A DNA stretch of 45,466 bases from Treponema sp. Lineage in GTDB: Bacteria; Spirochaetota; Spirochaetia; Treponematales; Breznakiellaceae. This document shows positions 31,820 to 41,648 of the stretch, in pieces (the stretch's first letter is position 1; the number at the start of each line of letters is the position of its first letter). The position numbers and the translations under genes were made by a program. The notes beneath the pieces are model-generated. The model searched no databases, had not been told where the DNA came from, and saw only the letters and a program-made list of their open reading frames with translations. The stretch covers positions 1 through 45,466 of the forward strand of contig WRKT01000019.1 of the NCBI GenBank assembly GCA_009777995.1, read 5' to 3'.

Positions 31820-33691
31820 GTGAAAAAATTCGGGTTTCTTTTGGTTTTAATCATGATTATTTTCATTTCCTGCGGCGGTGGCACAGCCACCGATACAGCA
31901 GGTCAGGCTGTCCCCAGAACAGGCATGGTGGAGTTTAGGGAGGTATACTCTTCAGAGTTCACAACCCTTGACTATAATAATGCATCAACTGCTAACGTGG
32001 CCTATCACGGCTCTATGACAGTGGCGACTTTGGTTGATTACGATAAATACGGCGTAATTCAAGGCAGGCTTGCAACTGACTGGAGGGTTTCCCCCGACGG
32101 GACTGTCTATACCTTCGATCTGAGAGACGATGTTTACTGGTATACACTTGCAGGTGCTCAATATGCAAAAATGACAGCGCACGATTTTGTGCAGACTGCC
32201 CAATGGATGCTCACTGCCGAGAATGCAAGCATCATCAATAATAATCTTACAGCGGTAATTCTTAATGCTCAAGCGTATCTTGATAAGGAAATTACCGATT
32301 TTTCACGGGTAGGAGTCAGGGCCCTTAACGACTATACCGTACAGTATACGCTTACAGGCCCTGTGCCCTGGTTTATGTCAATGCTCACCTACGGAAGTTA
32401 TTTCCCCTCCCATGTTCCCTTTAGAAATGAGATGGGCGTTCGCTACGGCACTTCCAACGATGCAATGCTTTACTCAGGCCCCTATATCATGTCAACATTT
32501 GACCCGCAAGTCAGGCAGGTCTATACAAGAAACCCAAATTACTGGGACCCGACTGAAAACCAAATTGACAGAATTGAAAGAATCTTTAACAGGGAAGCAC
32601 AGACCATCGCTCCGGAGCTCTTTCTTCGCGGTGAAATCTACGAGGCCGACATAAGACCCGATCAGATAGCCGAATGGATAGGAAACGACGAGCGTGAGTG
32701 GATGCTTTATAATACACCCCCGGGACAGTTTGCAATGTTCTATGCGATCAATTTCGATCCCCGCTATGGAGAAGAGTATAATCCTTCAAATTGGCAGGTG
32801 GCAGTAAATAATATCAACTTCCGCAAGGCCCTTTATCATGCAATTGACTATGTGTCTTTAGCAATGACAATAGACCCGTATAATCCCGAGCAGGTACTCC
32901 TTGGAACAATCAATAGAAGAGGTTTTATAACCACACCCGGAGGAATTGACTATGTAGATCAGGCGCCTCTTGCCGCTTATACCGATGTAATTCCCTATGA
33001 CCCTGCACTTGCAAGACAATACATGGAAACCGCAATGAGGGAACTGCAGGGAAGAGTTACATTCCCTGTAACACTTGTTCTTCCCTATAATACAGGCAGT
33101 GTCGGAATGACCCAGCGTGTACAGCTCCTGCAACAACAGTATGAGCGCAATCTTGGGAATAACTTCGTGGATGTAGTTCTTGTTCCCCATCCGAATACGG
33201 GCTTCTCGATTGAAGTTCGCAATACCGGTATTTTCTCCCTTCTTGAAACAAGCTGGGGCCCCGATGCCGCAGACCCGGTATCTGCCCTTGACCCCTTCAA
33301 CGGAGGAAATCCTGTAGGTTGGAGATACGGAAGGGTATTTATGGCAGAAGAAACCTTTGACTCAAGGGGTCTTCCCATTTATCAGCAGATGATAGATACA
33401 GCACATGCGGAGGTTCTCGACCTTGCCCGGCGTTATAGGATGATTGCCGAAGCTGAGCAATACCTATTGGACATGGTTCTTGTGATTCCTTTCTATCGTA
33501 CCGGTTTTGAGTACTATGTGAGTTATCTTGACCCCTTTAGCGGAAATAATACAATGCACGGACTTGTACGCAATAAGCATCTTGGTAAGGTAATGCTTAC
33601 AAGACCATATAACCCCGATGAGCTTGCAGCCGCTTATGCCAGGTATAATGCCGAAAGGGAAGCAGCACATAGAAACGCACCAAGAAGATAG
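31820..33691 (+). CDS. Peptide ABC importer solute-binding lipoprotein (family 5, OppA/DppA-like)
   Basis: This encodes 623 residues starting with GTG after GGAGG. The signal peptide ends with lipobox IFISC (C18). The mature protein has the family-5 layout: EFTTLDYNNAS near the start, LATDWRVSPDGTVYTFDLRDDVYW, NFRKALYHAIDY and a C-terminal lobe ending in a charged tail. It probably binds oligopeptides outside the inner membrane and feeds the permease pair encoded next. A terminator lies just after it (33701-33730), so it should be expressed above the permease genes. Confidence 0.93.
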   Translation: MKKFGFLLVLIMIIFISCGGGTATDTAGQAVPRTGMVEFREVYSSEFTTLDYNNASTANVAYHGSMTVATLVDYDKYGVIQGRLATDWRVSPDGTVYTFDLRDDVYWYTLAGAQYAKMTAHDFVQTAQWMLTAENASIINNNLTAVILNAQAYLDKEITDFSRVGVRALNDYTVQYTLTGPVPWFMSMLTYGSYFPSHVPFRNEMGVRYGTSNDAMLYSGPYIMSTFDPQVRQVYTRNPNYWDPTENQIDRIERIFNREAQTIAPELFLRGEIYEADIRPDQIAEWIGNDEREWMLYNTPPGQFAMFYAINFDPRYGEEYNPSNWQVAVNNINFRKALYHAIDYVSLAMTIDPYNPEQVLLGTINRRGFITTPGGIDYVDQAPLAAYTDVIPYDPALARQYMETAMRELQGRVTFPVTLVLPYNTGSVGMTQRVQLLQQQYERNLGNNFVDVVLVPHPNTGFSIEVRNTGIFSLLETSWGPDAADPVSALDPFNGGNPVGWRYGRVFMAEETFDSRGLPIYQQMIDTAHAEVLDLARRYRMIAEAEQYLLDMVLVIPFYRTGFEYYVSYLDPFSGNNTMHGLVRNKHLGKVMLTRPYNPDELAAAYARYNAEREAAHRNAPRR

Positions 33692-33700
33692 TTTTACCGG

Positions 33701-33730
33701 CCGCAGGTTCATTTACCTGCGGTTATTTTT
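33701..33730 (+). terminator. Partial terminator between binding protein and permease genes
   Basis: CCGCAGGT and ACCTGCGG form an 8-bp stem with a 6-base loop, followed by TTATTTTT. It would reduce transcription into the permease and ATPase genes downstream, since no new promoter is obvious before 33760. Confidence 0.75.
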
Positions 33731-33759
33731 AGGTTTCTCCCTATAGCCGGAGGTCGGCA

Positions 33760-34704
33760 TTGCTTCGTTATACCATTAAACGAATTACCCGTTCAATATT
33801 AACCCTATTTATCATTGTAACAGTGGTATTTCTTCTATTACGACTAATGCCGATTGAAGGGTATTTCGCTGAAAACTTTGACCTTTTAACCGATCAGCAA
33901 ATAGAAGCGCAATTAAGAGTCATGGGGTTACTTGATCCATTACATGTTCAGCTCTTTAATTTCTATAGAGGTTTATTAAGAGGCGATCTTGGAAGCTCGA
34001 TAATCATTTTAAGAAATGTACCAATAACTGAAATTATTGCTCCTAAAATACCTTATTCAGTTTATTTTGGGTTAACTTCCATAGCCATTGCAATTGCAGT
34101 GGGTGTGCCTGTTGGCCTTTTAATGGCTCAATTTAAGGGGAGGCTCCCCGATAAAATAGGTTCAGGTTATGTTGTAATTATTAAATCGGTTCCGCCCCCT
34201 GTTTATTTTTTGTTTTTACAGATTTATGTCACTTCCCTTTTAAGTCTGCCGATGTTATTCAGGGAGACAAACCCGGTTAGCTGGATTCTGCCTGCAATTT
34301 GCATGTCCTTAAGCGGCATTGGAACTTATGCAATGTGGATGCGGCGTTTTATGATTGACGAGCTGAATAAGGACTATGTTAAGCTTGCAAGGGCTAAGGG
34401 GTTAAAAAACTCCAAGGTAATGAGAAGACACGTTATACGAAATGCCTTTGTTCCCCTTTCGCAACAGCTCCCTGTTAATATTTTATTAACCATTGCAGGC
34501 TCCATTTTCGTAGAGTCTCTGTTTGGAATTCCCGGTATGGGAGGTTTTCTTATAACTGCAATACAGAGGCAGGATAATACAGTGGTCCAGGCTCTTGTAT
34601 TAATTTACTCTACAGTTGGTGTAATCGGTTTATTCCTTGGTGATTTATTAATGGCCCTATTTGACCCAAGAATTAAATTGGTCAAAAAAGAAGGTGCAAG
34701 ATGA
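33760..34704 (+). CDS. Peptide ABC permease, DppB/OppB-like
   Basis: This encodes 314 residues starting with TTG after GGAGG. TM helix 1 (about 10-30) is followed by a periplasmic segment, then five further helices. The coupling loop reads YVKLARAKGLKNSKVMRRH, the DppB/OppB EAA-type motif. It forms the transmembrane pore together with the next gene, whose ATG overlaps its stop. Confidence 0.93.
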   Translation: MLRYTIKRITRSILTLFIIVTVVFLLLRLMPIEGYFAENFDLLTDQQIEAQLRVMGLLDPLHVQLFNFYRGLLRGDLGSSIIILRNVPITEIIAPKIPYSVYFGLTSIAIAIAVGVPVGLLMAQFKGRLPDKIGSGYVVIIKSVPPPVYFLFLQIYVTSLLSLPMLFRETNPVSWILPAICMSLSGIGTYAMWMRRFMIDELNKDYVKLARAKGLKNSKVMRRHVIRNAFVPLSQQLPVNILLTIAGSIFVESLFGIPGMGGFLITAIQRQDNTVVQALVLIYSTVGVIGLFLGDLLMALFDPRIKLVKKEGAR

Positions 34705-35666
34705 TGCACTCAAAGATTGGTAAAGTAACCGATGGCATGGATGAATTTTTCAAATTCTCTACTCAAAAAAGAGATTCTGCCGAAAAGGTGGCATATTCAA
34801 ATTACTCTTATTGGCGCTCTACTTGGCGCATGTTCTGTAAGAATAGAGCTGCAATGTTCTTCATGTCTTTGCTTCTTGTTATTTTAGCCTTTACCCTAAT
34901 TCAACCATTCCTTCCAAATCAGAAAGGCCCGACTACAATTAATTTAAACGAAGAAACAGGGAGGCAGGACAGAAATGTTCCCCCAAACAATGAATATTGG
35001 TTTGGAACGAATAGCATAGGCCAGGATCTTTGGGCGAGGGTATGGAGCGGTACTCGCACCTCCCTAGTAATTGGTTTTTCTGTTGGACTTTTTAACGTGG
35101 TTTTCGGCATGTTCATAGGCACACTTTGGGGTTATGTAAGGAAGGCAGATGCCATTATTACAGAAATCTACAATGTTCTTCATAATATACCGAATACCAT
35201 TATACTCGTACTTGTTGCATACGTTCTTAGGCCTGCACTCTCCACAATGATTTTCGCCATGTGTATAACAGGATGGTTAAGCATGGCAAGATTCATCCGT
35301 AACCAGATTATTATTATTCGCGACAGGGAGTTTAATCTAGCTTCCCGCTGTCTTGGAACCCCCGTATATCGCGTGGTTTCAAAGAATCTTCTGCCCCATC
35401 TGGTATCGGTAATTGTAATGCAGGTTGCACTTTCTATCCCAATAGCAATCGGAAATGAAGTTTTTTTAACGTATATCGGACTTGGACTCCCGATTGCAAT
35501 GCCCTCCCTTGGCAATTTAATTAACGAAGGGCGCTCTGTTATGATGAGTGCAGCCGCACGTTACCAGCTTGTTTTCCCTGCAATAGTGCTTTCAGTGGTA
35601 ACAATTTCTTTTTACGTTATCGGTAATGCCTTTGCCGATGCGGCAGATCCCAGAACCCATTTATAA
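34701..35666 (+). CDS. Peptide ABC permease, DppC/OppC-like
   Basis: This encodes 321 residues. An N-terminal cytoplasmic extension of about 45 residues precedes TM helix 1 (about 52-70). The typical OppC segment [19 protein letters not shown] is near residue 107. The EAA loop is [19 protein letters not shown], and the C-terminus [13 protein letters not shown] is characteristic of the subfamily. It partners the DppB-like protein; the ATPase gene follows after 10 bases. Confidence 0.93.
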   Translation: MMHSKIGKVTDGMDEFFKFSTQKRDSAEKVAYSNYSYWRSTWRMFCKNRAAMFFMSLLLVILAFTLIQPFLPNQKGPTTINLNEETGRQDRNVPPNNEYWFGTNSIGQDLWARVWSGTRTSLVIGFSVGLFNVVFGMFIGTLWGYVRKADAIITEIYNVLHNIPNTIILVLVAYVLRPALSTMIFAMCITGWLSMARFIRNQIIIIRDREFNLASRCLGTPVYRVVSKNLLPHLVSVIVMQVALSIPIAIGNEVFLTYIGLGLPIAMPSLGNLINEGRSVMMSAAARYQLVFPAIVLSVVTISFYVIGNAFADAADPRTHL

Positions 35667-35676
35667 GGAGGCGCGT

Positions 35677-37683
35677 ATGGATTATGAAAACAGAGAAATA
35701 ATCTTAAGCGTAAGGGATCTGGTAATAAGTTTTACCCTGCGCGGAAGTATATTAACAGCAATTAGGGGAATATCCCTCGATTTATATAAGGGCGAAAGTC
35801 TTGCAATAGTCGGAGAATCAGGATCGGGTAAAACCGTATTCACAAAGAGCTTTATGGGCCTCCTTGATATTAACGGTAAAATTGACAGCGGAGAAATTAT
35901 CTATAAGGGCATAGATATTGCCAAGTATAGAACCGAAAAAGAATGGCTCACAATCCGAGGTAAGGAAATATCCATGGTATTTCAAGACCCGATGACAAGC
36001 TTAAATCCCTTAAAAACCGTAGGCAAGCAGATTCAGGAAGCCGTTATGCTTCATCAAAAGCTAGACTCAAGGAAATCGAAGGATCGTACAATAGAAATCC
36101 TTAGAGATGTAGGAATCGATAACCCTGAAAGCAGATTTTCACAGTATCCTCATCAATTTTCAGGCGGAATGAGACAGAGGGTGGTAATTGCAATTTCAAT
36201 TGCATGTAATTCAAACATTCTTGTCTGCGATGAGCCTACAACGGCATTGGATGTAACTGTCCAGGCACAGATACTCGAGCTGGTAAGAGAATTGCAGAGG
36301 AAATACAGTCTTACGATTATCTATATAACACATGACCTTGGAGTCGTTGCAAATGTTGCCGACAGGGTTGTTGTTATGTATGCAGGAGATATTATCGAAG
36401 CAGGTCTATCAAGAGAGGTATTCTATACCCCAAGACATCCGTATACCTGGGCTCTTCTTTCATCTCTTCCTCAGCTTGGTAAAAAAGGCGAGCCGCTTTA
36501 CTCGATAAAGGGAACCCCTCCGAATCTTTTTGCAAAGATTACAGGGGATGCCTTTGCTCCAAGGAATCCTCAGCCCCTCGAAATTGACTTTATGGAAAGA
36601 CCGCCTTACTTTGAAATAAGCAAGACCCATAAGGCAAGAACCTGGCTCTTGGATGAAAGAGCTCCAAAGGCAGAAATGCCCGACATCATAGCAAAGATGA
36701 ACTCCATACAGGAAGTTGGCACAATCGATGATGTCAATTATTCATCTAAAGATATTCTTCTTGATGTAAAGAATCTTACTGTAGTATTTGGAAGCAGAAA
36801 GAAAAAGTTTATTGCAGTTAATAATGTAAGTTTCTCGATTTATAAAGGAGAAACATTCGGCCTCGTAGGTGAATCAGGATCTGGGAAAACCACAATAGGG
36901 CGTGCAATTGTAAGGATAAACGAACCCTCGGAAGGGGAAATCCTTTATCGCGGCAGGAAAATAAGCGGGAAAATAAGTAAGCAGCTCGACAACGAGGTTA
37001 TACGCAAGATTCAGATGGTTTTTCAGGACCCGATGGCCTCTCTAAACGAGAGGGCGAAGGTGGATTATATAGTTTCAGAGGGTCTTTATAATCTGAAAAG
37101 TCATAAGAATACAAGTGATAGAAAAGAGCGGGTGGAGAAGGCTTTGATGGAAGTAGGACTGCTCCCTGAATTCGCATCCCGCTTCCCCCACGAGTTTTCA
37201 GGTGGACAGAGGCAAAGGATAGGAATTGCACGCATCCTTGTAATGGAACCCGACCTTATTATCGCAGATGAGCCTATTTCTGCCCTCGATGTCTCAATTC
37301 GTGCTCAAGTTTTAAACCTTCTTAGCGATCTTAAAAAGGATAAGGGTTTAACCTATATGTTTATCGCCCACGATCTTTCTGTTGTAAGGTTTATTACAGA
37401 CAGGGTTGCAGTAATTCATAAGGGTCGTATTGTAGAGCTTGCCGAAACGGAGAAAATATTCGCTTATCCGATGCACCCATATACAAGGGCCTTGCTTTCT
37501 GCAATACCTCAACCCAACCCTGATTATGAGCAGAGTAAGAAAATTGTTGCTTATGATCCTTCAAAACATAATTATAGTAATGAACCGCCATCTTGGAATG
37601 AAATCTATACCGGGCATTTTGTTTTATGCAACGAAAGAGAGAAGGACGAGTATCTTAAGGAAAGAAGTTTAATAACTCATTAG
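35677..37683 (+). CDS. Fused two-domain peptide ABC ATPase (DppD-DppF-like)
   Basis: This encodes 668 residues from the ATG at 35677 with an AAGGAGG site; a longer frame starting inside the permease gene was rejected. Two complete ATPase domains lie in one chain. Domain 1 has [18 protein letters not shown] and [11 protein letters not shown]; domain 2 has [18 protein letters not shown] and [11 protein letters not shown]. Each is followed by an oligopeptide-type C-terminal extension ([12 protein letters not shown] and [12 protein letters not shown]). In most bacteria these are two genes. The last 29 bases overlap the end of the convergent phosphatase gene. Confidence 0.93.
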   Translation: MDYENREIILSVRDLVISFTLRGSILTAIRGISLDLYKGESLAIVGESGSGKTVFTKSFMGLLDINGKIDSGEIIYKGIDIAKYRTEKEWLTIRGKEISMVFQDPMTSLNPLKTVGKQIQEAVMLHQKLDSRKSKDRTIEILRDVGIDNPESRFSQYPHQFSGGMRQRVVIAISIACNSNILVCDEPTTALDVTVQAQILELVRELQRKYSLTIIYITHDLGVVANVADRVVVMYAGDIIEAGLSREVFYTPRHPYTWALLSSLPQLGKKGEPLYSIKGTPPNLFAKITGDAFAPRNPQPLEIDFMERPPYFEISKTHKARTWLLDERAPKAEMPDIIAKMNSIQEVGTIDDVNYSSKDILLDVKNLTVVFGSRKKKFIAVNNVSFSIYKGETFGLVGESGSGKTTIGRAIVRINEPSEGEILYRGRKISGKISKQLDNEVIRKIQMVFQDPMASLNERAKVDYIVSEGLYNLKSHKNTSDRKERVEKALMEVGLLPEFASRFPHEFSGGQRQRIGIARILVMEPDLIIADEPISALDVSIRAQVLNLLSDLKKDKGLTYMFIAHDLSVVRFITDRVAVIHKGRIVELAETEKIFAYPMHPYTRALLSAIPQPNPDYEQSKKIVAYDPSKHNYSNEPPSWNEIYTGHFVLCNEREKDEYLKERSLITH

Positions 37684-38314
37684 GTTCATCGATTATATGC
37701 TTTGCACCTGCCCTCTCTAAAGCCTCCCGTGACCTATAGCCCCAGCTAGCGCCAAGGGCATAACAGCCTGAGGCAATGGCTGTTTCCATGTCAATTTCCG
37801 AGTCTCCGACGAAAATTATACCGGAAGGTATCAAGTTAAGTTCAACTAAAATTTCCCAAACACTTGCAGGATCAGGTTTTAATGGATTCCCCGAAATTTC
37901 GCCCTGTACGTAATCAAAAGTATCAGGAGGGAAAAGTTTTGAAATTACTATTTGTGCCGTAAAGTCAGGTTTATTTGTTAATACAGACATTTTTAGCTTA
38001 TTACGTTTCAGGGAACTGAGCATCTGCAGTATCCCGGGATAAGGACGTGAAAAGTTCAAAGGGTTTTCCTCATAATATCCGACAGCATCCTTTGCAATAA
38101 GGGCTACAGTTTCCTTACTTCTTTCTTCATCGGGCAGGGCCAGAAATGCAAGGCGTTCAATGCCCCAGCCTACTTTATCCTTATACTCATCTATTGGAAG
38201 CAGAGGGAAACCTCTGTGACTAAGAGCGAAGTTCATGGAAGCAGCAATATCTTCAATAGTGTCAACCAGGGTTCCATCAAGATCAAAAATAATGCCTTTA
38301 TACTTTTGTTTCAT
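37655..38314 (-). CDS. HAD phosphatase, phosphoglycolate-phosphatase-like
   Basis: This encodes 219 residues. Motif I is [12 protein letters not shown], motif II is SVLTNKPD, a Lys follows in GNPLKPDP, and motif III is [14 protein letters not shown] helical cap (about residues 18-85) lies between motifs I and II. The pattern and length fit Gph/PGP-type enzymes that remove phosphoglycolate or similar small phosphates. Its ATG overlaps the stop of the methyltransferase gene, so it is the last gene of a minus-strand run starting at 41134. Confidence 0.88.
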   Translation of the reverse strand: MKQKYKGIIFDLDGTLVDTIEDIAASMNFALSHRGFPLLPIDEYKDKVGWGIERLAFLALPDEERSKETVALIAKDAVGYYEENPLNFSRPYPGILQMLSSLKRNKLKMSVLTNKPDFTAQIVISKLFPPDTFDYVQGEISGNPLKPDPASVWEILVELNLIPSGIIFVGDSEIDMETAIASGCYALGASWGYRSREALERAGAKHIIDEPNELLNFFP

Positions 38315-39183
38315 TTCTTCACCCGCATTACCATAACGTCCCCAAAACCAAAACGCTTTGCTCCCCTGTCAAAAATGCGCTTTATCGGAAGCGGGGCAGT
38401 TCCAATTGCAAGGCCTCCCCATGTTCCTATTTTTTCTATAGTGAATCCCGCTTCTCTTAAAAAGGCAGATAAGGTCTTAACAGAAAAAAGATATAGATGA
38501 TCAAAAATAGCTGAGCGCCACTTCCTCCCGAAGAGTTTTGCCTGAAAACCTGCAATATTAGGGGTTATAACAATGAAGGTGCCGCCCTGAACTAAGATGC
38601 GATACACTTCTTTAAAGAAAGAAGCGGGGTCATTTAAATGCTCTATTACATGGCTTGCAGTTATAACTTCAAAAGAAGCAGAAGGAAAGTTATTTTCTTC
38701 AAGGGGAAGGCTCCTTATATCCAGTTTTTTCTTCTGCCTCGTATACTCTGCCTGTGGGCCGCTAATCTCTACTCCGGTACATTCCCAGCCCCTTTCTCTG
38801 AAACTTGCAAGCAGGGCACCTGTTGCACAGCCAATATCCAAAATCCTCATGGTGCCGCTCTTCTTAAAATCTTCTTCAACTTCGTTAAAGTTTATGTCTT
38901 TAAGAGCCAATTGTGACAAGTTAAAAAAATTTTCTTCGTTTGCAAGCTCGTATGCAAGATAATCGGAGCCCCAATTTTCTCCGTAACGCTTTCTAACATC
39001 ATCTGCAATGGGCTGAGGGTTAATCTGCACTAAACTGCATTTTATGCAATATACATAGGAGAAGCTTAGACAATCGATTGAAGGTTTAAATACAGTGCCC
39101 TTACAGAGGGCACAGGGAATAACTCTTTTTTCTTCATTAATAAATGGGGTTGAATATGGTTTTGAATAATTATTTTCTGTCAT
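38311..39183 (-). CDS. SAM-dependent methyltransferase with N-terminal zinc ribbon
   Basis: This encodes 290 residues. The N-terminal segment CALC...CIKC (about 20-50) is a four-Cys zinc ribbon, as in methyltransferases of glycan and secondary-metabolite pathways. The Rossmann core has ILDIGCATGALLASFRERG (motif I, about 115), GVEIS (motif II), ITASHVIEHLNDP (motif IV) and VQGGTFIVITPN. The C-terminal part has several aromatic residues. The substrate is unknown; modification of an envelope sugar is plausible. Start and stop overlap both neighbours by four bases. Confidence 0.87.
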   Translation of the reverse strand: MTENNYSKPYSTPFINEEKRVIPCALCKGTVFKPSIDCLSFSYVYCIKCSLVQINPQPIADDVRKRYGENWGSDYLAYELANEENFFNLSQLALKDINFNEVEEDFKKSGTMRILDIGCATGALLASFRERGWECTGVEISGPQAEYTRQKKKLDIRSLPLEENNFPSASFEVITASHVIEHLNDPASFFKEVYRILVQGGTFIVITPNIAGFQAKLFGRKWRSAIFDHLYLFSVKTLSAFLREAGFTIEKIGTWGGLAIGTAPLPIKRIFDRGAKRFGFGDVMVMRVKK

Positions 39184-40061
39184 TCTACTATGAACCTATA
39201 GCTCATATTCCTTGTATTCCCGCTCACATCCTGTGCAATTATCTCTAAGCTTGTCTGTCCCCTCGACAACCAAATTTCTGCAATCTCGTATGCAGGAAAA
39301 GGCGCATAGACCTGTCTTACAGGAATTAATCCATTCCTTTGAACTGTTAGGGAACCATCCCTTGCAGAATAACTTTCGAAATTTAGTGTCCCTGCCTCCC
39401 TCCCGTTTAAGATACAGGTGATTCTAAATGGTGCAAGGGGGCTTTCATTTGCAGTTCTTATTGTGTCAAAGGCATCCACAATTATTGTATAAAGCCCCTG
39501 ATTCAGGTTTCTTCCCTGGGAGGGGTTAAGGTACACAGTGCCCTCACTGTCAATAAGTCTTATTGAAAGAATGTCAGGCAGTCTTGTATCGGCAGGGAGA
39601 GCTGCAATAACCATCGGGTTTATCCAGCGCCTTTCAGCCCTGTCGTAGAGTTTAAAGTAAAACCCCCTTCCGCTAGACCAGCCGGAAATGCCTGAAGTCC
39701 CAAGGTGCATGCCCCTCGATACCCTGCCTTCGGTCTCGCTCATTAGATCCTGAGTACTGTCGCTCAGCCTTGAGTAGATACTTATTATCCCGTCTCCATG
39801 ATCCACAGCAATCCATGCTCCAAGAGGCGAGGGTAAGCGGGAGGCCGTATCTCCCCTTCTGCGATTAAAGAGAAGTTCTCCACCTGCCGCGGCGTAAATT
39901 TCCTCGGCTGTATCAAAGGAAAGACCAAGGTGCGGAAGCCCGTTATTGTTTACACCGAAGTTTCTGTTTAGAACTCCCTCTCGCGAGGGCCAGTCTATTG
40001 AAAAAAGCGGAATATTAATCAGGGTAAATAATGCGAATAGAGGTAATAATAATTTTTTCAC
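39180..40061 (-). CDS. Exported LytM/M23-like protein, catalytically degenerate
   Basis: This encodes 293 residues with a signal peptide (about 1-21). The region 35-170 aligns with the M23 metallopeptidase fold: HLGLSFDT replaces the H-x-G-x-D motif, and IYAAAGGELLF, VDHGDGIISIYSRLSD and RGMHLGTSGISG follow in the correct order. The conserved His of the YAHL motif is Arg (YSRL), the H-x-H pair is replaced by FYFKL, and the metal-binding Asp of the first motif is shifted or lost. A zinc site therefore cannot form. The rest (180-293) is an Ig-like beta region. As with other non-catalytic LytM proteins, a scaffold or activator role in wall remodelling is likely. Confidence 0.82.
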   Translation of the reverse strand: MKKLLLPLFALFTLINIPLFSIDWPSREGVLNRNFGVNNNGLPHLGLSFDTAEEIYAAAGGELLFNRRRGDTASRLPSPLGAWIAVDHGDGIISIYSRLSDSTQDLMSETEGRVSRGMHLGTSGISGWSSGRGFYFKLYDRAERRWINPMVIAALPADTRLPDILSIRLIDSEGTVYLNPSQGRNLNQGLYTIIVDAFDTIRTANESPLAPFRITCILNGREAGTLNFESYSARDGSLTVQRNGLIPVRQVYAPFPAYEIAEIWLSRGQTSLEIIAQDVSGNTRNMSYRFIVE

Positions 40062-41134
40062 TATCTTCTCTTTATCTCAAACATTGCCATTAAGGAATCT
40101 CCTCCAAGGTAAAGAGCCGAACCCTGCCTTGAAAGAAAAATGTCTCTTCCATAGAAAGGAGCTACCCCTACAACCTGACCCGGGTATCTTATTGTAACAA
40201 GGCTCTTTTCTTCTTCACCACCGGAAGTAATCACAAAAAGATAACCGTCAAGGCCTGATTTATCCAGAGCCACAACTTCTCCTTTAATATTTATATTGAT
40301 ACTTCTCCTTGTGCCTATCGTATAAATACTCATGCCCCCCTCACGTTCAAAGGCTACCTTGCTGTCATTGTCAATGAAACTTATATGAACAGGTCTTCTG
40401 AACCCGCTGCCGAGAAACTCATGATACACAACCCTAAAATTGTCTCCTGTCCTCTCCATAAGCAGGAAGCGTTGTTCATTTATCCCTGAAATGATAGCGA
40501 GTAAAGATGCATCTTCGGAAATGGCACAGCCAAGGATAATCGGAAGATTTGAACCACCCGGCTCAAAGGGGGTGAACACGGGCCTGCCCCTTGAATCCAA
40601 AAGAATCACAGCACCGTCTAAGGTCCCTGCAAGAAAATACCCCCCTTGGGCATCAACGCAGGTTATGGGGCCGGGGAAGTCGTAACTCCAGAGTTCTCTC
40701 CCATCCCTGCTTAACTCCATTACGGAGTTTTGCTCGCTCCCCACAATAAAGATTCTATTATCCAAAAAAAGCGGGTACCCCCTTGGCCCGTCAATTGAAA
40801 GAACATTGTCACCTGCCGGATTCATTATATTGATCCTTGAGGGCAGGGTTTCGTATTCGGTCCAGAAGTTATCGGAGATTGATACATACCCGTCTCGCAC
40901 TCTGTTTAATGTATATCTTCCGCTTTCCCCAACATAGCCGAAACGGTCGCCCAGAATAAAGGGAATTAGGCTCTCTCCCCTCATTATTGAACTTTCAGAG
41001 CTTGAAAGAGGGGAGTTAATCCAGAGGGAACTAAGAACAGTCTCCTCCTCCACAGGGTGCGGAACTGTAAATACAAATATTATGAAAACCGGAAGGCCGA
41101 GGATAAACCACCATTTTCTTTTTCCCTTTGCCAT
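40061..41134 (-). CDS. Membrane-anchored beta-propeller-like protein
   Basis: This encodes 357 residues. One N-terminal hydrophobic helix (about 9-25) follows a basic start (MAKGKRKWW), so the rest is outside the inner membrane. The remainder shows repeated strand patterns of a WD40/PQQ-like propeller, for example ELSRDGRELWSYDFPGPITCVD and GAVILLDSRGRPVFTP, each unit about 40-50 residues. No enzyme motif is seen. Its stop and the start of the degenerate LytM gene share one base, so the two proteins may act together at the envelope. A protein-interaction role is inferred. Confidence 0.7.
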   Translation of the reverse strand: MAKGKRKWWFILGLPVFIIFVFTVPHPVEEETVLSSLWINSPLSSSESSIMRGESLIPFILGDRFGYVGESGRYTLNRVRDGYVSISDNFWTEYETLPSRINIMNPAGDNVLSIDGPRGYPLFLDNRIFIVGSEQNSVMELSRDGRELWSYDFPGPITCVDAQGGYFLAGTLDGAVILLDSRGRPVFTPFEPGGSNLPIILGCAISEDASLLAIISGINEQRFLLMERTGDNFRVVYHEFLGSGFRRPVHISFIDNDSKVAFEREGGMSIYTIGTRRSININIKGEVVALDKSGLDGYLFVITSGGEEEKSLVTIRYPGQVVGVAPFYGRDIFLSRQGSALYLGGDSLMAMFEIKRR

Positions 41135-41156
41135 TTGCCTGCCTTAGCTGTATAAT
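41128..41156 (+). promoter_or_regulatory. Promoter for cdd
   Basis: TTGCCA (41128-41133), 17 bases, TATAAT (41151-41156). The predicted start is about 41163, giving a leader of about 40 bases with AAGGAGG before the ATG at 41202. Confidence 0.7.
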
Positions 41157-41201
41157 TATTTAAGTATAACCATCATGAGCATATTTGTTAAGGAGGCTGT
41201 A

Positions 41202-41630
41202 ATGAGTAAGGTTGATATAGATTTGGATAAATTGTTTTCTGAAGCCCTAAAGGCTTCGGATTTTGCCTATGCACCATATTCCAAGTTCAGGGTTGGCGCA
41301 GCCCTCCTGGCAGATGACGGAGAAGGTGACAGCATTATTATTACAGGAGTTAATGTAGAGAACCGTTCCTTCGGTCTGACTATCTGTGCAGAAAGAAGTG
41401 CTGTCGTTAAGGCGATAAGCATTGGGCTCTCTTCTTTCAAGGCCCTTGCGGTTTCAACCCCCGATTCTGTTGACCCTGTAGGGCCCTGCGGTGCATGCAG
41501 GCAGGTATTAAGCGAGTTTATGGCTCCGGATGCAAAGGTGATATTTGGAGGCAGCGGGAAGGAGAAGGTGATAACCACTGTCGGTGAGCTATATCCCTTT
41601 GATTCCCTGCATGACCTTGGCTCAAAATAA
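41202..41630 (+). CDS. cdd: Cytidine deaminase
   Basis: This encodes 142 residues from the ATG at 41202, which follows AAGGAGG; the ATG at 41175 has no such site. YAPYSKFRVGAALL is the N-terminal family signature. The zinc site is CAERSA (Cys and catalytic Glu) plus PCGACRQ (two Cys), the all-cysteine arrangement of the tetrameric homodimer-of-dimers type. It deaminates cytidine and deoxycytidine in pyrimidine salvage. It is a single gene with its own promoter, convergent with the transglutaminase-like gene. Confidence 0.95.
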   Translation: MSKVDIDLDKLFSEALKASDFAYAPYSKFRVGAALLADDGEGDSIIITGVNVENRSFGLTICAERSAVVKAISIGLSSFKALAVSTPDSVDPVGPCGACRQVLSEFMAPDAKVIFGGSGKEKVITTVGELYPFDSLHDLGSK

Positions 41631-41648
41631 GCTCACTCGAATTTGAAT

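Noticed and set aside
35626..35676. ATPase start inside the DppC-like gene
   Set aside because: No ribosome-binding site there; AAGGAGG precedes the ATG at 35677, after the permease stop.
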